Origin: Methanosarcina sp. UBA5
GTDB taxonomy: Archaea > Halobacteriota > Methanosarcinia > Methanosarcinales > Methanosarcinaceae
NCBI RefSeq assembly: GCF_002505485.1
Contig: NZ_DAVG01000024.1
Span: forward strand, 1 to 37,060
Direction of reading: 5' to 3'
DNA length: 37,060 nucleotides
Shown piece by piece: positions 9,462-17,098 of the stretch; positions within the stretch are counted from its first letter, which is position 1, and every line of letters starts with the position of its first letter. The position numbers were made by a program, and so were the translations under genes. The notes beneath the pieces were generated by a model. The model was not told the DNA's origin. It did not search any database and worked only from the letters and a program-made list of their open reading frames with translations.

Positions 9462-9861
9462 TTTTTCCTATTTTAACACATTCATTAGTTTTTCACTATT
9501 TTTTATTTTTACTAAATAATCTTACTAAACACTATTAATTTTTACTAATTTTTCTTTTTACTATTTTCTTGTTTTTATTCTCTTTACTCTTTTTTTTAAA
9601 TTTCTTTATACTGCTCTATCCTGCTTATTTCTTGCTTCATATTTCCTTTTTTATATATTTCTTAATCTATTTTCAGCGTTAATGGAATTCGAAAGTTATA
9701 TGTGATACTTTTATTCTTATTATTAACACTAAAAAATACTATACTAAGATTTTATTTTATTTATTAAATAACATTTTCTGGCGAGTATTATTTTTATGGC
9801 CAGAATACGAAGATATCGGTTTAATTAATATGGAGAAAAAAGCATGATAGGAGAAGGTGTG
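9462..9861. other. T-rich intergenic region with likely cofD termination zone
   Basis: Positions 9465-9665 are pyrimidine-rich on the plus strand with repeated ACTATTTTT/ACTAATTTTTC-like runs and many T5-T8 tracts, as expected for archaeal termination. Positions 9700-9830 are AT-rich and may hold the promoter of the next gene. A minus-strand open frame across 9757-10032 looks like a shadow. Confidence 0.4.
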
Positions 9862-10989
9862 ATGAATATAAAGAGAATACCAGCTAAATTCATATATCTC
9901 ATTTTCTTGGCAGCCCTCGTTTTTTCTCTGGGGTCTGTTCCAGGGATGGCAGATGAAAGTTATAACTCGAGTTTGATGGGTCAGGTCTTTGCTGCAGCCG
10001 AAGCAGATCTTGGAGTTGTCGGGCCAGAACACACACTTATTATTACAGATATAGGCTCTCCTGCAGGATCTTATGTTTTCCTGGACGATTTCTACTCAGA
10101 ATTTTATGATAGGGACCTTCTGTACACAAAAAATCTCCTTACTGTTCAGAACTCAAGGAACAGCCCCCTCTGGTTTGCATTCTTCGATAAATGCAGCGGA
10201 AATTGTACTTATATCGAGGTTTCCTATGAAAACGAAAGTAAAATTAGCTACAAGGTAACAGAAAACATAAACTTTGGTACACTTTCGAAAACCCCGAAAT
10301 CAAGAGCTATGTGGAGTGAAAAGGTAAATAAAACGGTATTTGACGGGCGCGAGTTTGCTATTCTTACGACTTCGAACGGCTGGGCTACTGGGAAGCTCGA
10401 TTATGAACTTATGCAATGCCTGGAACTGCACAATCATTTCTGCCCAGGGGTTTCCAGTGGTTACGTGCTTGCAAACTGGATGGAAGAAAATTACCCGCTT
10501 AAAGAAGGCGTGGGTTATACGGTTTTCTCCTGCCCTAACTGGTGCAAAGACGATGTTTTCGTAAAGCGCTGGGATGTGACTCCGGGCACAGGAGGGATCC
10601 GGGTATCTTCATTGACAGATGACGAAAAAGAAGCTCTTGGAGGTTCTCCTGCAGGTATTTTCGTGGTCACGGATAAAAACGCCGGAACTATGAAGGCAGT
10701 AGTACTCGGGTTTGACTTTGATGTTGTCAATGCGAAATGTGGCGCAAAAGACGATGATCCAGGATGGGTCTCGAAATATTTAGCTGATCTCTGGCTTATG
10801 GACAGGGAAAACTGGAATACAGAGGGACTTGTCTCGGTAATTTCAGTGATGGATATTGATGAAGCCACCCTGAACGAAATGAAGCAGGCAGATAACAATC
10901 CTTATGTGGTTCTCGGGCTGCTTGATCCGACAGAGAATACTGATCCCTCAAAAAATGGAGCTCATGGAACAGGCAACTCGACTAATTGA
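9862..10989 (+). CDS. Secreted FmdE-domain protein
   Basis: The product is about 375 residues. Residues 1-30 form a signal peptide (MNIKRIPAKFIYLIFLAAL, then a cut after GMA). Around residue 187 the motif LELHNHFCPGVSSGYVLANW matches the FmdE family (formylmethanofuran dehydrogenase subunit E-like), whose core is H-G/N-H-x-C-P-G. CPNWCKDDVF, a possible metal or disulfide pair, comes about 40 residues later, and VVNAKCGAKDDDPGW follows. Family members are often cytoplasmic, so export is notable. Substrate and partners are unknown. I chose ATG 9862 (AGGAG eight bases upstream, and a normal signal peptide start); ATG 9844, six codons earlier, also has a GGAG and cannot be excluded. It ends in TGA. 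Confidence 0.75.
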   Translation: MNIKRIPAKFIYLIFLAALVFSLGSVPGMADESYNSSLMGQVFAAAEADLGVVGPEHTLIITDIGSPAGSYVFLDDFYSEFYDRDLLYTKNLLTVQNSRNSPLWFAFFDKCSGNCTYIEVSYENESKISYKVTENINFGTLSKTPKSRAMWSEKVNKTVFDGREFAILTTSNGWATGKLDYELMQCLELHNHFCPGVSSGYVLANWMEENYPLKEGVGYTVFSCPNWCKDDVFVKRWDVTPGTGGIRVSSLTDDEKEALGGSPAGIFVVTDKNAGTMKAVVLGFDFDVVNAKCGAKDDDPGWVSKYLADLWLMDRENWNTEGLVSVISVMDIDEATLNEMKQADNNPYVVLGLLDPTENTDPSKNGAHGTGNSTN

Positions 10990-11035
10990 TCTAAACCCAC
11001 ACAAAAAGTTCAATTATTTGTATTTTGAGGATTTC

Positions 11036-11100
11036 AGTAATTCTCATACTTTCCTTTTTCTCTTCCTTTTCTATTCTTTTGTTTTTCCGACATTTTCCTG
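11036..11100 (+). terminator. T-rich termination zone after the FmdE-domain gene
   Basis: Dense T4-T5 tracts (CTTTCC, TTTTTC, CTTTTCT) start about 45 bases after the stop codon, the usual archaeal termination signal. There is no hairpin. Confidence 0.4.
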
Positions 11101-11183
11101 AAATTTGTCTACTCTTTTTCTGGAATATTCAGATCTTCGGCCTTGTAACTGTTACATGCATCTGGATTACAGGATAGGGTTAT

Positions 11184-11284
11184 AGAATTCTTTATTACCT
11201 AAACGGAATTCCTTATTTATAACACATGAGTCTTTATTATCAGAACAGGACTCCTTATTAATAATATAATTCCTTACTTACAGG
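11184..11284. repeat. Degenerate tandem repeat, about 20-base unit, upstream of hpt
   Basis: Five imperfect units can be aligned on their starts: AGAATTCTTTATTACC, GGAATTCCTTATTTAT, GAGTCTTTATTATCAG, GACTCCTTATTAATAA and AATTCCTTACTTACAG. The array stops about 33 bases before the hpt start codon. Confidence 0.5.
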
Positions 11285-11317
11285 AAATATCGCAACAGCC
11301 AACAAAGAGTTAGTACC

Positions 11318-11890
11318 ATGCTTGAAAAACTGAAAACCTCACTCATTAATTCTCCTGTGATCAAACGAGGAGAATACAATTACTTTATCCATCCAATCTC
11401 TGATGGTGTACCATCCATAGATCCCCATATGGTTGAAGAGATCGCCGAATATATTCTCCAGATTACTGATATTAAAAAAGTTGACACTATTCTTACCATC
11501 GAGGCCATGGGCATTCCTGTAGCAAATGCTCTCTCTCTGAAAACGGGAATTCCTCTGACCATTGTTCGAAAGCGTCCTTATTTCCTTGACGGAGAAGTAG
11601 AACTGTCTCAGAGTACAGGGTATTCGAAAGGAGCTCTCTACATAAACGGGCTCAAGAAAGGGGACAGAGTTATTATCGTGGACGATGTGATCAGTACTGG
11701 CGGAACGCTGATAGCACTCGTAAAAGCCCTGAAAACTATGGGTGTAGAAATTCTGGATGTAATTTCCGTTATCGGCCGTGGGACTGGCTGTTTACAATTA
11801 AAAGAGCATGGAGTTGAGCCCAAAATTCTCGTTACAATCGACGTGAGCGAGAAAGGCGTGGAGATCAAGAATGTCTTTGGGAACGAGTGA
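11318..11890 (+). CDS. hpt: Hypoxanthine/guanine phosphoribosyltransferase
   Basis: The 190-residue protein is a type I phosphoribosyltransferase of the archaeal Hpt/Apt-like type. The PRPP-binding loop VIIVDDVISTGGT lies at 118-130, and TIEAMGIPVANALS at 60-73 is the region that contacts pyrophosphate and the flexible loop. It salvages purine bases by joining them to PRPP; archaeal members of this group are usually assigned to hypoxanthine and guanine, although sequence alone does not exclude adenine. Its last 20 bases overlap the start of dph2 in another frame, so the two are probably co-transcribed and translationally coupled. It ends in TGA. Confidence 0.88.
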   Translation: MLEKLKTSLINSPVIKRGEYNYFIHPISDGVPSIDPHMVEEIAEYILQITDIKKVDTILTIEAMGIPVANALSLKTGIPLTIVRKRPYFLDGEVELSQSTGYSKGALYINGLKKGDRVIIVDDVISTGGTLIALVKALKTMGVEILDVISVIGRGTGCLQLKEHGVEPKILVTIDVSEKGVEIKNVFGNE

Positions 11891-12878
11891 CGCGTTTGAC
11901 TTAAGGCCTGAATATATTATCAGTGTGATAAATAAACTGGGCGCAAAATCCATAGGTTTCCAATTTCCTGAGGGACTTAAAAGGAAAGGTCCAGAGCTCG
12001 CAAAAAAAGTTGAAGAAGCTACCGGGGCTGAGATTATCATCTCCGGAGACCCCTGCTTTGGTGCGTGCGACCTGGATAAAACCTTGCTCGAGCAGGTTGA
12101 TATTCTTTTCCACTTTGGGCATGCCGAACTGGAGGATACAAAACTTTCCGAAAAGGTCTATTTCATAGAAACGCGTTCTGCAGTTGATATCCGGCCGGTC
12201 GTTGAAAAGGCTATCCCTGAACTTAAGGGACAGGTTATAGGGCTGATTACTACTGTCCAGCACGTCCATAAGCTCCCTGAGGCCTGCGTTGTCTTGGAGG
12301 CAAATGGAAAGACCTGTGTAATAGGGCATGGTGACTCCAGGCTTGCATATCCGGGCCAAGTACTCGGCTGCAATTTTTCGGTAGCAAGGAACGAGGTATG
12401 TGACGAATACCTGTATATCGGAAGCGGAGATTTCCATCCTTTAGGTGTGTCTCTTTCCACAAAAAAGCGGGTTCTTGCAGCTGATCCTTTTTCCGGGGAG
12501 ATTCGCGAAGTAGATCCTTCAAGAATTCTTCGCCAGCGGAGCGCGGTGATTGCAAAGTCCCTGGATGCGGAGGTTTTCGGGATAATAGTCTCAAGCAAAA
12601 ACGGACAGGAAAGAATGGGGTTGGCTTTCTCTTTGAAAGCGCTTGCGAGAAAGCACGGAAAAGAGGCGCATCTTATTCTGATTGATCTTGTCACTCCGGA
12701 TCAGCTTCTTCAGTTCAAAGTAGATGCTTTCGTTAATACTGCCTGCCCGAGGCTTGCAATCGATGAGGTTGGGCGTTTTCCCTCCCCGATGCTTACACCC
12801 CAGGAATTTGAGATCGTGCTTGGAGAAAGGGACTGGGAAAAACTGGTGCTCGATGAAATTACCGAGGAGCCTGTATAA
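11871..12878 (+). CDS. dph2: Diphthamide biosynthesis enzyme Dph2 (2-(3-amino-3-carboxypropyl)histidine synthase)
   Basis: Archaeal Dph2 is a homodimeric, non-classical radical-SAM enzyme that moves the 3-amino-3-carboxypropyl group of SAM onto the target histidine of elongation factor 2. The 335-residue protein has the three separated cysteines that hold the [4Fe-4S] cluster: C62 in GDPCFGACD, C167 in VLGCNFS and C292 in NTACPRLAIDE. The ATG start overlaps hpt by 20 bases and has GGAG seven bases upstream. The gene order dph2, METTL5-like methyltransferase, csl4, rpo11 fits an archaeal translation and RNA-processing neighbourhood. It ends in TAA. Confidence 0.95.
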   Translation: MSLGTSDAFDLRPEYIISVINKLGAKSIGFQFPEGLKRKGPELAKKVEEATGAEIIISGDPCFGACDLDKTLLEQVDILFHFGHAELEDTKLSEKVYFIETRSAVDIRPVVEKAIPELKGQVIGLITTVQHVHKLPEACVVLEANGKTCVIGHGDSRLAYPGQVLGCNFSVARNEVCDEYLYIGSGDFHPLGVSLSTKKRVLAADPFSGEIREVDPSRILRQRSAVIAKSLDAEVFGIIVSSKNGQERMGLAFSLKALARKHGKEAHLILIDLVTPDQLLQFKVDAFVNTACPRLAIDEVGRFPSPMLTPQEFEIVLGERDWEKLVLDEITEEPV

Positions 12879-12893
12879 TTTATTATTGTTGGG

Positions 12894-12967
12894 AAAGTCT
12901 GGATAATAAAAGTCTGGATAACAAGCTAAAGTCCAAGTAATAAGTTAATGTCTGTATAATAAGTTAA
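12894..12967. repeat. Degenerate tandem repeat, 15-19-base unit, after dph2
   Basis: Four units: AAAGTCTGGATAATA, AAAGTCTGGATAACAAGCT, AAAGTCCAAGTAATAAGTT and AATGTCTGTATAATAAGTT. The first two share an exact 14-base core. The array fills most of the spacer between dph2 and the next gene. Confidence 0.6.
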
Positions 12968-13020
12968 AATATATAATATAAAGAATAAAAATATATAAAT
13001 AGAAAATTTAAGTCGATGAA

Positions 13021-13614
13021 ATGAAACAGAGAAAACTTGAGATGCTTCTTGAAGAATTGGAAAATTTTTCCAATCCTGAACTTGAGCTGGAGCAGTACCA
13101 GACTCCACCTCTTCTAGCTGCGGAAATTCTTCACTTTGCTTATATGCAGGGAGATCTTGATGACTCGGTACAGGACCTGGGCTGCGGCACAGGAATCCTT
13201 GCAATTGGGGCGAAGCTTCTGGGAGCCAGAAAGGTTATGGGGTATGATACGGATTCAAAAGCACTTGAGATCGCAAAAGAAAATGCCCGAAAACTTGGAG
13301 TAGAAGTCGAGTTCGTATTATCGGACATTGCCGATATTACAGGACACGTAAAAACCACGGTTATGAACCCTCCTTTTGGGGCAAGAGTAAAAGGCAGAGA
13401 CCGACCTTTTCTTTCGTTAGCATTAAGAACAAGTGAAGTAATATATTCAATTCACAACCGCGGAAGCCTTGCTTTTATCCAAAAGTTCATTAAGCCTGCA
13501 GTCATTACACACTCCTACGTTGCGAAGTTCCCTATAAAACGAACCTTCGATTTCCATAAAAAAGAACGAGAGGTTATTGAAGTCGAGATCTACAGGATTA
13601 AGGTTTCCGGATAA
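13021..13614 (+). CDS. METTL5-like RNA N6-adenine methyltransferase
   Basis: The 197-residue protein is a Rossmann-fold SAM-dependent methyltransferase. LEQYQTPPLLAAEIL (23-37) is the typical METTL5/HemK-like entry motif, DLGCGTGIL (52-60) binds SAM, and NPPFG (116-120) is the catalytic motif for amino-group methylation. The archaeal relatives of METTL5 are predicted to methylate an adenine in small-subunit rRNA; the exact site is inference. It starts at ATG with no strong ribosome-binding site (TATA-like runs at 12970-13000 allow a short leader) and ends in TAA. It lies between dph2 and csl4. Confidence 0.85.
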   Translation: MKQRKLEMLLEELENFSNPELELEQYQTPPLLAAEILHFAYMQGDLDDSVQDLGCGTGILAIGAKLLGARKVMGYDTDSKALEIAKENARKLGVEVEFVLSDIADITGHVKTTVMNPPFGARVKGRDRPFLSLALRTSEVIYSIHNRGSLAFIQKFIKPAVITHSYVAKFPIKRTFDFHKKEREVIEVEIYRIKVSG

Positions 13615-13923
13615 TCCCGATGCAAGTACCGTTTAAGGCATCAGATTTATCAGATTTTATAGTGATAGGGCTTTACCTCAAAAGGCGAACTATAACACTG
13701 CTTATAATAAGTATGCCTGTGTATTACCAAAATATACGGTGCGTCAATAGGGGCAAAAGTGGCAGATAAATACGAGCGTTATAATCTCTCCTCTATTGAG
13801 GTTGATTATCTGTCAATTGAATGTGCCAGTATCCAGTTGAATGGCTACCAGCATTCCATATTATTGATAGTTACTGTGATTACGATTTATATCGACTACT
13901 AACGATAGTCCAAATGAGGGATC
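13615..13923. other. Intergenic region between methyltransferase and csl4
   Basis: This is a 309-base spacer. A GTG-initiated frame of about 47 codons (13758 to about 13901) is preceded by GGGG but resembles nothing known and could be chance. TATA-like AAATATACGG lies near 13730. No RNA gene was recognised. Confidence 0.4.
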
Positions 13924-14883
13924 ATGATTAGAATTCGAAAAAGTAAAACTACGAGAAAGAAATTGACTGGCCCGAGCGAAGGAAAGCCGGTTGCCGAAAA
14001 CGTAACTCAAATCGCTTCCGAAAGCAGGGACCAATTCAAAGGCCAATCGAGAGATCAGTTTAAGACCCATCCCAGGGAGCATGTTAAAAGTCAATCTAGG
14101 GAGCAGTCCAGAGATCAATATAAGAGCCAATCAAGAGATCACTTCAGGGGGCATCCCAGAGATCAGTTTAAAGGTCAGTCCAGAGACCAGTCCAAAGACA
14201 AGTTAAAGGGAGACCAGGGCAAGAAAAGAAGGTTCTCTTACCCGAAAAAAGGTTCCAGGGGAAGAGTGGGTATGCCTGAATCCAGAACTCCCTACGAAGC
14301 TAAGACACCGGAAGAAGATCTTGAAAAAGGAGGTTTTGTTCTTCCTGGAGAACTTGTTGGAACGACTGAGGAGTTCAGGTCCGGGGAAGGAACAACCGTG
14401 TCTGCCGGAGATATTTACTCTACAGCTACTGGAAACGTAATTATTGACAGGAAAGCAAGAGTAGTCTCGGTCAGGCCACGCACGCTCACTCCGAATATTC
14501 TTAAAGTAGGGGATATTGTCTATGGAAAGATAACTGACGTGCGTGAATCTGGGGCAATAGTGGAAGTTGCAGGAATTGAAGGCAAAGAAGACAGGGAAAT
14601 TGTCAATGTGCGTTCGGGAGATGTCCACGTGTCAAATGTGCGAGACTCTTACGTTAAGAGACTTTCAGACGAGTTCAGACCCTTTGATGTAATCAGGGCC
14701 AGGGTTCTTGACACTGAGAGAATACGCCTGACAACAGCCGAAGATTCCCTTGGAGTTGTAAAAGCCTACTGCTCGAATTGCAAAGGAGAACTTGTGCTCG
14801 AAGGGAAAAAGCTTAAATGCCCTGTCTGCAATATGACCGAAACTCGCAAAATCTCTACCGAGTACGGGAAAGGGGTAAAGTAA
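13924..14883 (+). CDS. csl4: Exosome subunit Csl4 with repeat-rich N-terminal extension
   Basis: Csl4 is an RNA-binding cap subunit of the archaeal exosome. The canonical protein starts near residue 135: the N-terminal domain LPGELVGTTEEF and YSTATGNVIID, then an S1 domain (about 190-275, VGDIVYGKITDVRESGAIVEV), and a C-terminal zinc ribbon with CSNC and CPVC pairs. The total of 319 residues far exceeds the roughly 190 expected. The extra 130 residues are very basic and hydrophilic, with imperfect eight-residue repeats around SRDQFKGQ between residues 33 and 92. The ATG has GAGGG immediately upstream. An internal ATG at residue 117 could give a near-canonical protein. It ends in TAA and lies upstream of rpo11. 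Confidence 0.9.
   Translation: MIRIRKSKTTRKKLTGPSEGKPVAENVTQIASESRDQFKGQSRDQFKTHPREHVKSQSREQSRDQYKSQSRDHFRGHPRDQFKGQSRDQSKDKLKGDQGKKRRFSYPKKGSRGRVGMPESRTPYEAKTPEEDLEKGGFVLPGELVGTTEEFRSGEGTTVSAGDIYSTATGNVIIDRKARVVSVRPRTLTPNILKVGDIVYGKITDVRESGAIVEVAGIEGKEDREIVNVRSGDVHVSNVRDSYVKRLSDEFRPFDVIRARVLDTERIRLTTAEDSLGVVKAYCSNCKGELVLEGKKLKCPVCNMTETRKISTEYGKGVK
14022..14200 (+). repeat. In-frame tandem repeat in csl4 (24-base unit, some longer)
   Basis: Units built on AGAGATCAGTTTAAAGG encode SRDQ[FY]K[GS]Q. At least five copies alternate with HPREHVKSQ/HPRDQFKGQ variants. Codons vary between copies more than residues do, which suggests selection for the peptide repeat. Confidence 0.75.
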
Positions 14884-14964
14884 TTTCTTTCTCCTACAGG
14901 TATGGGTTTCTGCACAGTGAATTATCGATAAATTATATTACTCACTATTTACAGGTGGTCACCA

Positions 14965-15243
14965 ATGGAGCTGAACATTCTTTCCAAAACAGACAATGAG
15001 CTTGAAGTCAAGCTCAAAGGCGAGACACATACCCTTCTAAATATGCTCAAGGATCTTCTGATTAGAGACGAAAGGGTTGAGATCGCTTTCTATGATATGA
15101 AATACGTAAGTATCAGTGACCCTATCCTTTACATCAAAACCGATGGTACGAACCCTATTGAGGTCTTAAAGGACGCTGCCTCAAAAATAATTGCTCAGTG
15201 CGACGAATTTACTGATGTCTTTAGCAAGGCAGTAAACGCCTGA
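14965..15243 (+). CDS. rpo11: RNA polymerase subunit Rpo11 (RpoL)
   Basis: The 92-residue protein matches the archaeal RpoL/Rpb11 family in length and sequence: MELNILSKTDNELEVKLKG at the start, HTLLNMLKDLL, then ILYIKTDGTNPIEVLKDA. Rpo11 pairs with Rpo3 in an alpha-like heterodimer that starts assembly of the RNA polymerase core. GGTGG lies a few bases before the ATG. It lies 81 bases downstream of csl4, probably in the same transcription unit. It ends in TGA. Confidence 0.95.
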   Translation: MELNILSKTDNELEVKLKGETHTLLNMLKDLLIRDERVEIAFYDMKYVSISDPILYIKTDGTNPIEVLKDAASKIIAQCDEFTDVFSKAVNA

Positions 15244-15266
15244 ATATCTGAAAAATGGTCGCATAA

Positions 15267-15300
15267 CGTCTTTTTAAAGGCGTTTTGCTTTCTTTTTCCG
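15267..15300 (+). terminator. Possible terminator after rpo11
   Basis: AACGTC pairs loosely with GGCGTT around a T5-AAA loop, followed by TTTGCTTTCTTTTT. The stem is short, and archaeal termination depends mainly on the T tract. Confidence 0.4.
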
Positions 15301-15512
15301 GCAAATCCGGTATCTTTCCAGCAGGGGGCTCTTGATATTTATTAAGGAGCCGTTGCTATCTTCAAATCTCAAAGATTTTTGGAATACTTTTTTATGAATC
15401 TATGCGTATCCAGAGTAAACAAGAAATCTTAAACGCGAAAGTAGGGTAAAAGCATTAAACTGGATTGAGTAACTTCGATTCTTTTTAGTTCAAAATTATG
15501 TCCTGCATCTGC

Positions 15513-15606
15513 AACTTAAAAATCATAAACTAACCTGTAACTAAAAATCATAAGCTAACCTGTAACTAATATTGAGATATGAAAGATAAATTGAGGTATG
15601 AAAGAA
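15513..15606. repeat. Direct repeats upstream of pscS
   Basis: Two 25-26-base copies (15513-15538 and 15539-15563) share AAAAATCATAA[AG]CTAACCTGT. They are followed by two copies of TTGAG[AG]TATGAAAGA near 15572 and 15591; the second supplies the GAGG ribosome-binding site of pscS. Confidence 0.65.
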
Positions 15607-15607
15607 A

Positions 15608-16768
15608 ATGAAGCTTGACGACTCATCCCTTCAGAAGTTCGGTTTTATAAAGAGAGAAACCCTTGGCAGTATAAATATCGACCCTCTTCAGACAGGCGGG
15701 CGTTTGACCGAGGCTGCAAAACAGGCTCTTATAGAGTGGGGAGACGGGTACTCTGTATGTGATTTCTGCGGAGGGGTTCTGGATCAGATAAAAAAGCCTC
15801 CAATTTATGATTTTGTACATAAGGCTCTTCCCGAGTTTCTTGGCTGTGATGAGGCAAGGGTTACGAATGGGGCACGGGAGTCCAAGTTTGCTGTCATGCA
15901 CTCTATTGGAAAGCCGGGTGACTGGATTGTGCTCGATGGACTTGCCCATTACTCTTCATATGTTGCAGCCGAAAGAGCTGGTTTGAATATCAAAACCGTA
16001 CCGCATTCAGGCAGTCCAGATTATTACCTTGACCCTGAAGGGTATGCTACGGCAATCGAAGAAGTCACAAAGGAAAGTGGAAAACCACCTGCTCTTGCAC
16101 TTGTAACTTATCCGGACGGAAGCTATGGAAACTTGCCAGATGCAGGAAAGATAGCCTCGATCTGCCATGAATACGATGTCCCTCTTCTTCTGAATGGCGC
16201 ATATGCCGTCGGAAGAATGCCGGTATCCGCAAAAGAAATCGGTGCCGACTTTATTGTAGGCAGCGGGCATAAATCGATGGCTGCATCAGGACCTGTTGGA
16301 GTACTCGGAGTAAGTGAAGAGTACGCTCCTACCGTATTCAGGAAATCCAAGCACAGCAAGGTAAAAGAAGTTGAGCTTCTGGGATGCACCGCAAGGGGCG
16401 CTACGGTTATGACCCTTATTGCATCTTTCCCGGATGTAGTAAAGCGTGTTCAGAACTGGGATCCGGAGGTTGAAAACGCCCGCTGGTTCTCGGCAAGGCT
16501 TGAGGAAATGGGCTTTATCCAGCGCGGGCAAAAACCCCATTCTCATGACCTTATGTTCTTCGAAGCTCCTCGTTTTTATGAGATTTCCGAGAAGGTCAAG
16601 AACGGAAGATACTTCCTCTACAAGGAGCTCAAAGCACGCAATATTCACGGCATAAAATCCGGGCTCACTAAATATTTCAAACTCAGTACTTTCGGGCTTG
16701 GGAGAGAAAAGCTTGAAACTGTCGCAAATTCCTTTGAGGATATCCTGAAAAAATATGAAGATATTTAA
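15608..16768 (+). CDS. pscS: O-phospho-L-seryl-tRNA:Cys-tRNA synthase (SepCysS)
   Basis: SepCysS is a PLP enzyme that converts phosphoseryl-tRNA(Cys), made by SepRS, to Cys-tRNA(Cys). The 386 residues include K222 in GSGHKSMAASG, the expected PLP lysine, and the family's essential cysteines C51 and C54 (SVCDFCGG) and C260 (ELLGCTARG). INIDPLQTGGRLT near the N-terminus is typical. A separate cysS gene at 34702 shows that this organism has both routes to Cys-tRNA. The sulfur donor and SepRS genes are not in the window. It starts at ATG with GAGG upstream and ends in TAA, followed by a long palindrome. Confidence 0.95.
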   Translation: MKLDDSSLQKFGFIKRETLGSINIDPLQTGGRLTEAAKQALIEWGDGYSVCDFCGGVLDQIKKPPIYDFVHKALPEFLGCDEARVTNGARESKFAVMHSIGKPGDWIVLDGLAHYSSYVAAERAGLNIKTVPHSGSPDYYLDPEGYATAIEEVTKESGKPPALALVTYPDGSYGNLPDAGKIASICHEYDVPLLLNGAYAVGRMPVSAKEIGADFIVGSGHKSMAASGPVGVLGVSEEYAPTVFRKSKHSKVKEVELLGCTARGATVMTLIASFPDVVKRVQNWDPEVENARWFSARLEEMGFIQRGQKPHSHDLMFFEAPRFYEISEKVKNGRYFLYKELKARNIHGIKSGLTKYFKLSTFGLGREKLETVANSFEDILKKYEDI

Positions 16769-16799
16769 GACTCTTTAAGCTGGTCGATATTTAAAGTCC

Positions 16800-16843
16800 G
16801 GGAGATTTAGAACCAGTGTCATGACACTAGTTCTAAATCTCCC
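16800..16843. terminator. 44-base near-perfect palindrome after pscS
   Basis: The left arm GGGAGATTTAGAAC pairs with GTTCTAAATCTCCC, and the centre AGTGTCATGACACT is itself a perfect palindrome. Only one C-A mismatch interrupts the 22-base arms. It begins 31 bases after the pscS stop and is followed by CTTCTCTTTT. It could act as a transcript 3'-end hairpin or as a protein-binding DNA palindrome. Confidence 0.6.
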
Positions 16844-16906
16844 CTTCTCTTTTAAGTAGATAAATTAAAAGATTTCGGAATCAAAAGGATATGTCTTCGA
16901 AATTAA

Positions 16907-16996
16907 TTTACTAAACTTTTTCCTAAACTTGTTTACTGAACTTATTTGCGAAATTTATCTGCGAATATATTTGCGGAATCTTAAATACTGAATCTA
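16907..16996. repeat. Degenerate tandem repeat, 12-14-base unit, upstream of the YbjN gene
   Basis: Seven units: TTTACTAAACTTT, TTCCTAAACTTG, TTTACTGAACTTA, TTTGCGAAATTTA, TCTGCGAATATA, TTTGCGGAATCTTA and AATACTGAATCTA. Neighbouring units resemble each other more than distant ones, as in an array grown stepwise. Confidence 0.6.
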
Positions 16997-17098
16997 AGAG
17001 CCTATCCAAAATGTTTAAAACTGTTATCATCTTGGCTATACATTTTTTTGTGGGTACTATACAAAAATCTAAATATCTAAAAAGTACATTGTTCATTT

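Larger units (their letters stand above)
10990..11317. other. Intergenic region with T-rich terminator zone and tandem repeat
   Basis: Positions 11036-11100 are strongly pyrimidine-rich (TTTCC/TTTTC runs), a likely termination zone for the FmdE-domain gene. Positions 11184-11284 carry a degenerate repeat listed separately, just ahead of hpt. Confidence 0.45.
15244..15607. other. Intergenic region between rpo11 and pscS
   Basis: Positions 15267-15300 (AACGTC, T5, AAAGGCGTT, then T-rich sequence) form a weak hairpin with a T tract, a plausible terminator for the csl4-rpo11 unit. Direct repeats at 15513-15606, listed separately, precede pscS. Confidence 0.45.
16769..17098. other. Intergenic region after pscS with palindrome and tandem repeat
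   Basis: This spacer holds the 44-base palindrome at 16800-16843 and the tandem repeat at 16907-16996, both listed separately. A TATA-like CTAAATATCTA at 17069-17079 lies 20-30 bases before the next ATG, which has no ribosome-binding site. Leaderless transcription is therefore possible. Confidence 0.5.

Noticed and set aside
12158..12694. Minus-strand frames of 114-178 codons across dph2
   Set aside because: They lie wholly opposite a gene with all catalytic cysteines conserved and show no protein-like features.
13758..13901. Small GTG-started frame of about 47 codons before csl4
   Set aside because: It has a weak ribosome-binding site, no recognisable features, and is a length expected by chance; kept only as a note in the spacer entry.
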